From Kineosporia corallincola (GTDB lineage Bacteria; Actinomycetota; Actinomycetes; Actinomycetales; Kineosporiaceae), in assembly GCF_018499875.1 (NCBI RefSeq), contig NZ_JAHBAY010000008.1, forward strand, positions 302,614-366,613: a stretch of 64,000 bases of DNA, read 5' to 3'. Shown here piece after piece: positions 34,292 through 41,127 of this stretch. Made by a program: the position numbers and the translations under genes. Below the pieces are notes generated by a model. That model was not told the DNA's origin. It saw only the letters and a program-made list of their open reading frames with translations, and did no database searches. Position 1 is the stretch's first letter. Each line of letters opens with the position of its first letter.

Positions 34292-35073
34292 GTCGCGTCC
34301 CGGGTGACGATCTCGGTGATCCGCAGGCCGAAACTCTCGTCCACCACGACGACTTCGCCGCGGGCCAGCAGAGTTCCGTTGACCAGCAGATCGGCCGGTG
34401 ATCCGGCCAGCCGGTCCAGCTCCACCACGTCACCGGGGGCGAGCGCGAGCAGCTGCCGCACCGACATCCGGGTGCGGCCCAGCTCACAGGTCACCTCCAT
34501 CTCGACGTCGCGCAGCATCTCGATGCCCCAGCTACGGGCGCCGGCCGGGTTGGGACGGGACTGGGCGGGCGGCGCGGGCGGGGCCATCTGCGTGATCGAC
34601 AGCCCGACCACGGCGGTGGTGGCGCCGTCCTCGCCGGTCAGCGGCAGGATCACCACGGTGCCGCCGGTGAGCACGTCGAGGCACTCCTCGACCGGCGTCG
34701 CGGTGGGGTCGCCGTCCAGCCGACCGCCCAGCGAGCCGGCGATCGAGTCCAGCGCCGGGCGCAGGGCCTGGGCCGGTTCCAGCGCGCCGAACGGGGTTCC
34801 GGCCAGGGCGTCGACCAGCTCCTGGCCGACGACGAGCAGCACCTTGCCCTCGACCCCACCGGAGAGGAACGCCGTGATCGCCGCACCGGCCGGGTCGGGC
34901 AGCGTGGCCTCACCCGGATCCTGGATCGGCTCACCGATGTTCAGCGGCGAAGCGGACGGAATCTGCGGCAGGGCCTCCCGCACGGCCCCGACGGCGGCCT
35001 GCACGGCGGCCTCGCCGTTGCCGGAGTCGCCGGTGCGCTGCTCGGGAACCAGGGGTGAGGCGGAGAAAGACAT
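34288..35073 (-). CDS. fliN: Flagellar switch protein FliN with a CheC-like N-terminal domain (FliY-like)
   Basis: 261 residues, about twice a minimal FliN. The C-terminal 85 residues are the FliN/SpoA domain: LRDVEMEVTCELGRTRMSVRQLLALAPGDVVELDRL and LLARGEVVVVDESFGLRI. The N-terminal part (about 40-155) has the alternating pattern of a CheC-type domain (AAITAFLSGGVEGKVLLVVGQELVDAL, then LDSIAGSLGG), as in FliY. I do not see a clear E-x2-N phosphatase site. The protein forms the C-ring with FliM and FliG. It begins after GAGGAC and is coupled to fliO downstream. Confidence 0.86.
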   Translation of the reverse strand: MSFSASPLVPEQRTGDSGNGEAAVQAAVGAVREALPQIPSASPLNIGEPIQDPGEATLPDPAGAAITAFLSGGVEGKVLLVVGQELVDALAGTPFGALEPAQALRPALDSIAGSLGGRLDGDPTATPVEECLDVLTGGTVVILPLTGEDGATTAVVGLSITQMAPPAPPAQSRPNPAGARSWGIEMLRDVEMEVTCELGRTRMSVRQLLALAPGDVVELDRLAGSPADLLVNGTLLARGEVVVVDESFGLRITEIVTRDAT

Positions 35074-35168
35074 GAGGGGTCCTCGGTTCGCGAAGAGTCA
35101 GTTGTTCGAGGTGGCGTCCATGCTTGTCTCGGCCGCATCCGTGCGCGGATTGAGCTGTCCGGGTGAAG

Positions 35169-36089
35169 TCATTGCTGTTGCGGGTCGACGATCAGCGCCG
35201 CCAGCTGCTTGCCGGAGGCACCCGGGATCGCGAACCCGAACGTCGACGAGGCCGACGTGACCTCCAGCGGTTTCGACGTGCGGTGCCCGAGGCTGATCAC
35301 GTCACCGACGGCCAGCGAGCCGATCTGCGACGAGCTCATCCGCAGGGGGTCGAACCGGATCGAGACGTCGACCTCGACGTCGTTGAGCCGCTGCGTGGTC
35401 TTGGCCGCCGCGGCGGAGCGCTGCTTCTGCTTCTCGCCGCGGTCCTGGGCCCGGGTGGCCTGCTCCAGCGCCGGCTGGAGCATGGCGTACGGCATGCACA
35501 GGTCCATCGTGCTCATCCGCTCGCCCAGGGCCAGTTGCAGACGCGCCACGATCACCGGGTCGGTGGCCGCCGCAGCCTGCACGAACTGGGCGTTGCTCTC
35601 CAGCGTGAGCAGTTGCGGGCGGGTGACCGCGATCGGTTCGAGCGCATAGGCCAGCTCGCGCAGCGCCCGGCCGAGCAGGTGCCGGATCAGCGTCTGCTCG
35701 ATGTCGGTCAGCTGGCGTTCCGGCTGATCACCGGCGCCGCTGCCACCGAGCAGGTGATCGATCATGACCATCAGCGTGTTCAGGTCGAGGCTCATCAGAG
35801 CCTTGCCCTGCAACGGTTCCAGCGACATCACGGCACAGACATTCGCCTCGGGCAGCCCGGACAGGTACTCGTCGTAGCTCATCTCCTCGACCTGGATGAG
35901 GCTGAGCACGCTGACCGCCCGGAGACTGGTCGTGAGCACGGTGGTTGCCTGCCGGCCGAAGGTCTGCATCGAGACCTTCAGCAGGTGGGCATCCTCCCGG
36001 GCCAGCCGGACCGGCCGTCGGAAGTCGTAGGTTCGAGCACCTGCCCGTGGGCGCCTGCCTGTGCTGGTCGCCTGATTGGAGTAGCCCAC
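35169..36089 (-). CDS. fliM: Flagellar motor switch protein FliM
   Basis: 306 residues. The middle domain has DYDF-type opening (TYDFRRPVRLAREDAHLLKVSMQTF) and the GGSG motif in DHLLGGSGAG; the C-terminus is a SpoA domain (LAVGDVISLGHRTSKPLEV). FliM links FliG to FliN and normally binds CheY-P through an N-terminal peptide with the LSQxEIDALL pattern. That peptide is absent: the first 20 residues are basic and Gly/Thr-rich. CheY-P may therefore bind elsewhere, perhaps on FliN. Start GTG with a weak ribosome site. A terminator and a candidate promoter lie upstream, so it probably heads its own transcript. Confidence 0.92.
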   Translation of the reverse strand: MGYSNQATSTGRRPRAGARTYDFRRPVRLAREDAHLLKVSMQTFGRQATTVLTTSLRAVSVLSLIQVEEMSYDEYLSGLPEANVCAVMSLEPLQGKALMSLDLNTLMVMIDHLLGGSGAGDQPERQLTDIEQTLIRHLLGRALRELAYALEPIAVTRPQLLTLESNAQFVQAAAATDPVIVARLQLALGERMSTMDLCMPYAMLQPALEQATRAQDRGEKQKQRSAAAAKTTQRLNDVEVDVSIRFDPLRMSSSQIGSLAVGDVISLGHRTSKPLEVTSASSTFGFAIPGASGKQLAALIVDPQQQ

Positions 36090-36122
36090 GAAAGGACCAT
36101 CGGTGGGTGGGGCCAGGCACTT

Positions 36123-36149
36123 TAATCGGTGCCCCCACGAGCACCTGAC
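36123..36149 (-). promoter_or_regulatory. Candidate FliA-type promoter for fliM
   Basis: Read on the minus strand: GTCA (36149-36146), 15 bases, ACCGATTA (36130-36123). One base of GCCGAT differs. It lies after the fliL terminator and 34 bases before the fliM start. Confidence 0.45.
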
Positions 36150-36165
36150 GGCCGGTCAAAACCAC

Positions 36166-36199
36166 AACGCGTGCCGCCCCGGTGGGGTCGGCACGCGTT
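36166..36199 (-). terminator. Intrinsic terminator after fliL
   Basis: A perfect 11-bp stem (AACGCGTGCCG and its complement) with a 12-base loop, followed on the minus strand by GTGGTTTTGA. The T run makes it one of the most convincing terminators in the window. Confidence 0.75.
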
Positions 36200-36214
36200 C
36201 CGGCGTCGTGGGGA

Positions 36215-36793
36215 TCACTGCATGACGAAGGTGGTGAAGTAGATGTCATAGACCTCGGGCTGCACGGTCAGCTCGGACGCCCGTTTCTCCGCCTGTGCGG
36301 CGGTCAGGTCCTCGGTCTCCTTCACCTTGCCGCCACTGACCTCCTCGTTGGCCTTCTGGATCTCCTCCTCGGTCAGCTCGCCCTCGGGCAGGTAGGCCAG
36401 CTTGATCCGGGCCACCAGCTCCTTCTTGGCCGCGTCCTTGCCCTCGGCCTTGGACAGCTCGTCGATCGTCATGCCGCTGAAGACGTTGATGATCTCGTTG
36501 TAGGCCTTCGAGCCGTCGGTCTCGGTGGCGTCCGCGGTCGGCTGGAGCGCGATGGCCACCTGGAGGTAGTGACTGCCCGACAGGTTCACCGTGACCGGGT
36601 CCAGCGCGACGACCGTGCCCGGTGTCGGGGCGGGCAGCTCGGCGGCGGCCCCGGAGGCGTCCTCCTTCGGCCGGAGCACGAAGAACCAGGCGGCGGCGAG
36701 CACCAGAACGACGACGGGCAGCGCGATGATGATGAGCTTCTTCTTGCCACCACCCTTTTCGTCGTCCTCGCCCTTGTCGTCATCCTTGGCCAT
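36215..36793 (-). CDS. fliL: Flagellar basal body-associated protein FliL
   Basis: 192 residues. A charged, Asp/Glu/Lys-rich cytoplasmic N-terminus (about 1-18) precedes one membrane helix (about 20-40), then the extracytoplasmic FliL domain (DPVTVNLSGSHYLQVAIALQ, VYDIYFTTFVMQ at the C-terminus). FliL surrounds the stator and affects torque. It lies 23 bases after motB and is the last gene before a strong terminator. Confidence 0.92.
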   Translation of the reverse strand: MAKDDDKGEDDEKGGGKKKLIIIALPVVVLVLAAAWFFVLRPKEDASGAAAELPAPTPGTVVALDPVTVNLSGSHYLQVAIALQPTADATETDGSKAYNEIINVFSGMTIDELSKAEGKDAAKKELVARIKLAYLPEGELTEEEIQKANEEVSGGKVKETEDLTAAQAEKRASELTVQPEVYDIYFTTFVMQ

Positions 36794-36816
36794 GGTCCTC
36801 TCCTTCTGTGGTCATG

Positions 36817-37728
36817 TCAGTCGCTGCTGCTGGAGGTGTTGCCCAGGTTGTCGACCGCCCGGCCGGCCGAGTCGTCGACCCGGGCCAGCACCACGATCTC
36901 GACGCGCCGGTTCACCACCACCGACTTCGGGTCGCTGGCCGGTAGCCGGGGCATGGTGTCGGCGTAACCGGTGAAGGTCATCCGGCCGAACGGGATCTTG
37001 TCCTGGTTGTGCAGGTAGCGCAGCACGTTCGAGGCCCGGAACCCGGAAAGCTCCCAGTTGGAGGCGAACTTCGCGGTGTGGATCGGGATCGAGTTGGTGT
37101 GCCCGTCCACGCTCAGCTGGTTCGGCAGGGCGCGCAGCGTGGGGCCCAGGGCCTTGAGGATCTTCCGGCCCTGCGCCTGGAGCACGTCGCTGCCGCTGCG
37201 GAACAGCACGTTGTCGGTGGCGATCGTGACCACCAGGCCGCGCTCGTCGAACCGGAAGGTCGCGCCGTTCTTCAGGCCGGACTTCCGCAGCGCCTTCTTC
37301 AGCCTGTCCCGGGCCTCCTTGAGGTTCTTCACCTCCTTGGCGACCGCCGCCTCCTCGGTGGCCTTCGCCAGTTCGGCCACCTTCTCCGGGTCCACCGACC
37401 CCTGGTTGCCGCTGCTGCCGGACGTGCCGTCGGTGCTCTGGTTGCCGGAGGAGCCGGCCAGGTTCGGGTCGTCCGGGGCGACCGCTCCCCCTGCGGTGAG
37501 CATGGCCGAGCCGCCCTGGAGAATCTGCGCCGGAGCACCGAAACCCGTTGCCAGGCCGGTCTTCAGTTCGGCGAACTTCTTCTCGTCCACCTGGCTGATC
37601 GCGAAGAGCACGATGAAGAGCACCATCAGCAGGGTCATCATGTCGGCGTAGCTGACCAGCCAGCGTTCATGGTTCTCGTGCTCTTCGTGTTCCTCGTGCT
37701 CGACGCGACGCTTGCCGCCGCCGCTCAT
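36817..37728 (-). CDS. motB: Flagellar stator protein MotB
   Basis: 303 residues. Asp-29 in SYADMMTLLMVLFIVLF is the proton-carrying residue of the single membrane helix, so the stator should be proton driven. The C-terminal OmpA-like domain binds peptidoglycan (LSVDGHTNSIPI, NWELSGFRASNVLRYL). The first 22 residues are unusually rich in His and Glu (EHEEHEEHENHER). A Ser/Gly/Asn linker lies between. The ATG overlaps the motA stop (TGATG), coupling the two stator subunits. Confidence 0.94.
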   Translation of the reverse strand: MSGGGKRRVEHEEHEEHENHERWLVSYADMMTLLMVLFIVLFAISQVDEKKFAELKTGLATGFGAPAQILQGGSAMLTAGGAVAPDDPNLAGSSGNQSTDGTSGSSGNQGSVDPEKVAELAKATEEAAVAKEVKNLKEARDRLKKALRKSGLKNGATFRFDERGLVVTIATDNVLFRSGSDVLQAQGRKILKALGPTLRALPNQLSVDGHTNSIPIHTAKFASNWELSGFRASNVLRYLHNQDKIPFGRMTFTGYADTMPRLPASDPKSVVVNRRVEIVVLARVDDSAGRAVDNLGNTSSSSD

Positions 37729-38501
37729 CAGGCCGCTTCTTCCACTTGCTTGGGCCCGGCCGGGGTCATCTTCGACCTCAGCTTGGTCGCCACCACCCGC
37801 GGGTTGGAGCCGGCCTGGATCGCCAGCACACCGTCGATGACCAGTTCCATCTTCGCCGCCTCCAGAGCCGCGAGGTACTTGATCCGCTTGCCCCAGGGCA
37901 GGAACATGACGTTGGCCGACATGACGCCCCACAGGGTGGCGACGAACGCCGCCGCGATCAGATGGCCGAGACTCTCCGGCTCACTGAGGTTCTCGAGCAC
38001 GTGGATCAGACCGATGACGGTACCGACGATGCCGATGGTCGGTGCGTAACCGCCGGCGTCGGTCCAGAACGCGGCGCCGATCGCGGCGGACGCCTTCTTC
38101 GCCTTCACCTCGGCCATCAGGATGTCGTACAGGTCGTCCGGGTCGGTGCCGTCGACCGCCATCTGGAGGCCGCGCGACATGAACGGGTCCTCGATCGAGT
38201 CCATCTCGGACTCCAGGGAGAGAAGTCCTTCTCGACGTGCCTTTTCGGCCATCTTGACCAGCGGGTCGACGATCTCCTCGTTGCTCGGCGGCTTGGCGGT
38301 GAACGAGTAGGACAGCCATTTGAAGCCGGTCATCATCGAGGCGACCGTGCCACTGCCCAGGCAGGCGCCGAGACTACCGACGATCACCAGCAGGATCGGG
38401 GGGATCAGGAAGATCGCCATCGGGCTGGAGCCCTCGAGGATCATCGAGACGAAGATCGCCGCCATGGCGATGACGACGCCGATGATTGCAGCCAGATCCA
38501 T
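37728..38501 (-). CDS. motA: Flagellar stator protein MotA
   Basis: 257 residues from ATG 38501. Four membrane segments are visible: MDLAAIIGVVIAMAAIF at the start, a second about 33-52, and a pair around 145-200 containing ADAGGYAPTIGIVGTVIGL-type sequence. The cytoplasmic loop (about 65-140) is acidic/basic and would contact FliG. With MotB it makes the ion channel that turns the rotor. It starts four bases after the flbD stop. Confidence 0.94.
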   Translation of the reverse strand: MDLAAIIGVVIAMAAIFVSMILEGSSPMAIFLIPPILLVIVGSLGACLGSGTVASMMTGFKWLSYSFTAKPPSNEEIVDPLVKMAEKARREGLLSLESEMDSIEDPFMSRGLQMAVDGTDPDDLYDILMAEVKAKKASAAIGAAFWTDAGGYAPTIGIVGTVIGLIHVLENLSEPESLGHLIAAAFVATLWGVMSANVMFLPWGKRIKYLAALEAAKMELVIDGVLAIQAGSNPRVVATKLRSKMTPAGPKQVEEAA

Positions 38502-38505
38502 GCGG

Positions 38506-38829
38506 TCAGACCTCCCGTGACGGCAGCCGCAGGACCCGGCCGAAAGTCGATTCGTGGGCGGAGCGATCGGCCGCTGAGGCGTCGTCCGCTGCATTCGGTG
38601 AGCCGGGCCCGGCGGCGTCGTCGAACCGGGCGAGGGTAATGGCCTCGGCGGCGACCGAGGCGCGCCAGGCCCGGACCAGTTCGACCAGCCGCGGCAGCGG
38701 TTCCTCGACCACCAGCTTGTGGCCGTCCACCAGCGTGATGACGGTGTCGGGCGTCGCTTCGGCGCGCTCGATCAGGTCGGGGTTCACCGCAATGGATACT
38801 CCGTTACCCAGTCGGGTCACAATGATCAC
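38506..38829 (-). CDS. flbD: FlbD-family protein
   Basis: 107 residues from GTG 38829, with AAGGA upstream. The first 65 residues match the FlbD family, small proteins next to motA in many Gram-positive bacteria: VTRLGNGVSIAVNPDLIERAE, then DTVITLVDGHKLVVEEPL. The last 40 residues are an Ala/Asp/Ser-rich extension. The molecular role is unknown; it is not the Caulobacter response regulator of the same name. It heads the flbD-motA-motB-fliL unit. Confidence 0.82.
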   Translation of the reverse strand: MIIVTRLGNGVSIAVNPDLIERAEATPDTVITLVDGHKLVVEEPLPRLVELVRAWRASVAAEAITLARFDDAAGPGSPNAADDASAADRSAHESTFGRVLRLPSREV

Positions 38830-38881
38830 GCGAAGATCCGTCCTTGGAGTCGTGGGGGCCGTCCAGTGGCCCCGTACTCGA

Positions 38882-38909
38882 TGTTCGGCACCCCCGGCCG
38901 GGGATTGAG
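38882..38909 (-). promoter_or_regulatory. FliA-type promoter for flbD-motA-motB-fliL
   Basis: Read on the minus strand: CTCA (38909-38906), 16 bases, GCCGAACA (38889-38882). It is about 50 bases before the flbD start and agrees with the cheA and flgN promoters. Confidence 0.72.
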
Positions 38910-39101
38910 ACAATCGGGGGCAGGCTGCTCCGGTCGGGCGACGAAACACCGGCCGTTTCACAGAAAGTGGCGCCCGCTTCGGGCGGGACGCCCCGTTGTG
39001 CGCGGTGACCGGGGGCCGTACGGTCGAACCGCCGAACGGGGAATCACTTTCGGCCGCCACCGGCAGACGCCCATCCGTGGCGAGCGGGGCGGGGTGTTGC
39101 T
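38910..39101. other. Non-coding stretch between flbD promoter and palindrome
   Basis: No gene or further sigma box with both halves is seen. Together with the flanking palindrome and the flgE terminator it makes up a 464-base gap, the longest inside the flagellar block. Confidence 0.4.
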
Positions 39102-39138
39102 TTTTGACACCACCATCGGCCCCAGGGTGGTGTCAAAA
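39102..39138. repeat. Intergenic palindrome, copy 2 of a dispersed element
   Basis: Perfect 13-bp arms, TTTTGACACCACC (39102-39114) and its complement (39126-39138), around an 11-base spacer. The core and the right flank AAGGCCTCCCG match the copy at 12939-12989, in the same orientation on the plus strand. Confidence 0.75.
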
Positions 39139-39251
39139 CGAAGAAGGCCTCCCGCGTCGCCACCGCCGGGCCGCGCAATGCCGAAGAGCCTGCGAGGGCC
39201 GGCCAGGCAGGGTCGGCGTCCGCGGACCGCACGGGCCACCCGGACGCGACG

Positions 39252-39282
39252 GAGGGCCACCGGTCCACGACCGGTGGCCCTC
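39252..39282 (-). terminator. Terminator after flgE
   Basis: A perfect 14-bp stem (GAGGGCCACCGGTC and its complement) with a three-base loop, 12 bases after the flgE stop. No T run follows. It closes the flgB-to-flgE operon. Confidence 0.75.
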
Positions 39283-39293
39283 GGCCACGAGCC

Positions 39294-40502
39294 CTACCTC
39301 TTGATGTTGACCAGTTCCTGAAGGATGTCGTCGCTGGTCGTGATCACCTTCGAGTTCGCCTGGAAACCGCGCTGGGCGATGATCATGTTGGTGAACTCGG
39401 CCGCCAGGTCGACGTTCGACATCTCCAGGGCCCCACCGGTGATCAGGCCGTGGCCGCCGGCACCCGGGATGCCGATCTCCGGCAGACCGGAGTTGGCGGT
39501 GTCGCGGTACACGCTGTCGCCCTGCTTCTCCAGGCCGTTCACGTTGTTGAACGTGGCCAGGGCGACCTGCCCGAGGGCCTGCTTCTGGCCGTTGCTGAAG
39601 ATACCGGTGATGATGCCGTCGGTGCCGATCTGGAACTCGTTCAATGTGCCGGCCGCGTAGCCGTCCACCGACTTCTGGGCCGGTGAGCTCAGCCCGGCGT
39701 AACCGGTGAACTGAGTGAGGTCGAGGTTCATGCTCGACCCGTTCACCGTGAAATTGATCGGGTTCGTGGAGGATCCGGCGTCGAACTGCCCGGCGTTGTC
39801 GAAACCGACGGTGCCGGTGGCGAGCACGGTGGCGTTGTTGGTCGGGTCGAGGATCTCGATGTTGTAGTTGCCGTCCGCCGGGTTGTTCGGCGTCAGCCGG
39901 ATCGGCACCGCGTAGGCCGCACCGCCCTCGTCGTACACGGTCGGGGTGACGGTGAGCACGTCGTCACCCGTCGGGTCGAGGTTGCCGCCCAGTGAGACGG
40001 TGGTGGTGGCCGATCCCGGAATGCTCAGGCCGGCCTGGAGCTTCAGCTTGGAAAGCTGTCCGTAGGCGCTGATCTCGCCGTCCACGGCCTGGTAACCCTG
40101 CACGTACATGCCGTTCGGGTTGACCAGGTAACCGTCGTTGTCCAGGGTGAAGGCGCCGGCCCGGGAGTACACCTGGAGGCCACCGTCGTCCAGCACGAAG
40201 AAGCCGTCGCCCTCGATCTTCAGGTCGGTCGACTTGTTCGTGATCTGCGTGGCGCCCTGCTCGAAGTTCTGCTGCACGGCAGCGAGTTTCACGCCCAAGC
40301 CGATCTGGGTCGGGTCGAGACCACCGCTGGTCGCGGTCGAGGCGCCGGCGGCCCGCAGAAGCTGGCTCAGGGTGTCTTCGAAAACCACCGTCGAGGTCTT
40401 GTACCCGGCCGTGTTGACGTTGGCGATGTTGTTGCTGACCACGTCCATCATCTGCTGATGGGCCTTCAGGCCACTGATACCGGAGAACAGTGAACGGAGC
40501 AT
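39294..40502 (-). CDS. flgE: Flagellar hook protein FlgE
   Basis: 402 residues. The N-terminal rod/hook signature is MLRSLFSGISGLKAHQQMMD, then VSNNIANVNTAGYK; the C-terminus has GFQANSKVITTSDDILQELV. Between lie the D1-type ITNKSTDLKIEGDGFFVLDD block and a hook-specific middle domain. It is the only hook/rod-distal type protein in this cluster; no separate flgF or flgG is seen. It follows flgD by 49 bases and is the last gene of the operon. Confidence 0.93.
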   Translation of the reverse strand: MLRSLFSGISGLKAHQQMMDVVSNNIANVNTAGYKTSTVVFEDTLSQLLRAAGASTATSGGLDPTQIGLGVKLAAVQQNFEQGATQITNKSTDLKIEGDGFFVLDDGGLQVYSRAGAFTLDNDGYLVNPNGMYVQGYQAVDGEISAYGQLSKLKLQAGLSIPGSATTTVSLGGNLDPTGDDVLTVTPTVYDEGGAAYAVPIRLTPNNPADGNYNIEILDPTNNATVLATGTVGFDNAGQFDAGSSTNPINFTVNGSSMNLDLTQFTGYAGLSSPAQKSVDGYAAGTLNEFQIGTDGIITGIFSNGQKQALGQVALATFNNVNGLEKQGDSVYRDTANSGLPEIGIPGAGGHGLITGGALEMSNVDLAAEFTNMIIAQRGFQANSKVITTSDDILQELVNIKR

Positions 40503-40551
40503 GCCGGACCTCCAGGTTCGGTCGGGGGAGAAGCGGAACCGGGACGGCGAA

Positions 40552-41112
40552 TCAGATCGTTCCGGTCGGGTCGGTCACTGAGGGGCTGGCGGAAGGGCTC
40601 GCGGAAGGGGTCACGGTGGCGGCCTTCTGGGACGCGTCCGGGTCCTCGGGGTCCTCGGGATCCGTCGGTGGCGTGCTGGTTCCGGCCATCTTCACGCTGG
40701 TCAGCTCGGTGAGCGGGACCTTGGTGGAGCCGTTGACGAGCAGCTGCGGCGAGCCGTCCACCATGGCGATGCCGGTGACCACACCGGACGCCGCCTTCTC
40801 GCCCACGCCGTACTCCACCGTGGCGCCGACCATGCCCAGCGCGGTCTGCATCTGGCTGGCCGACAGCAGGCTCCCGGTGTTGGTCACCATCGCCTCCAGC
40901 TTCTCCACCGTGGTGAACTGCGCCATCTGGGAGAGGTACTGGGCGGAGTCGGTCGGGTTCATCGGGTCCTGGTACTTCATCTGCGCCAGCAGCAGTTTCA
41001 GGAACATGTCCTTGTCCGACGTGGTGCTGTTGGTGGCTCGGGACCGGGTCTCGGTGTCGGCCACCTGATTGCCGGCCTGGATGTCCTTGATGTTGCCGAT
41101 CGGTGCGGCCAT
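40552..41112 (-). CDS. flgD: Hook cap/assembly protein FlgD
   Basis: 186 residues. The N-terminal half has the family pattern DMFLKLLLAQMKYQDPMNPTDSAQYLSQMAQFTTVEKL. FlgD caps the growing hook and is needed for FlgE assembly. The C-terminal region ends in a Ser/Ala/Pro-rich tail (SPSASPSASPS). It lies 15 bases after fliK and starts with ATG preceded by AGGAGGA. Confidence 0.93.
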   Translation of the reverse strand: MAAPIGNIKDIQAGNQVADTETRSRATNSTTSDKDMFLKLLLAQMKYQDPMNPTDSAQYLSQMAQFTTVEKLEAMVTNTGSLLSASQMQTALGMVGATVEYGVGEKAASGVVTGIAMVDGSPQLLVNGSTKVPLTELTSVKMAGTSTPPTDPEDPEDPDASQKAATVTPSASPSASPSVTDPTGTI

Positions 41113-41127
41113 GGTTCTCCTCCTGGA

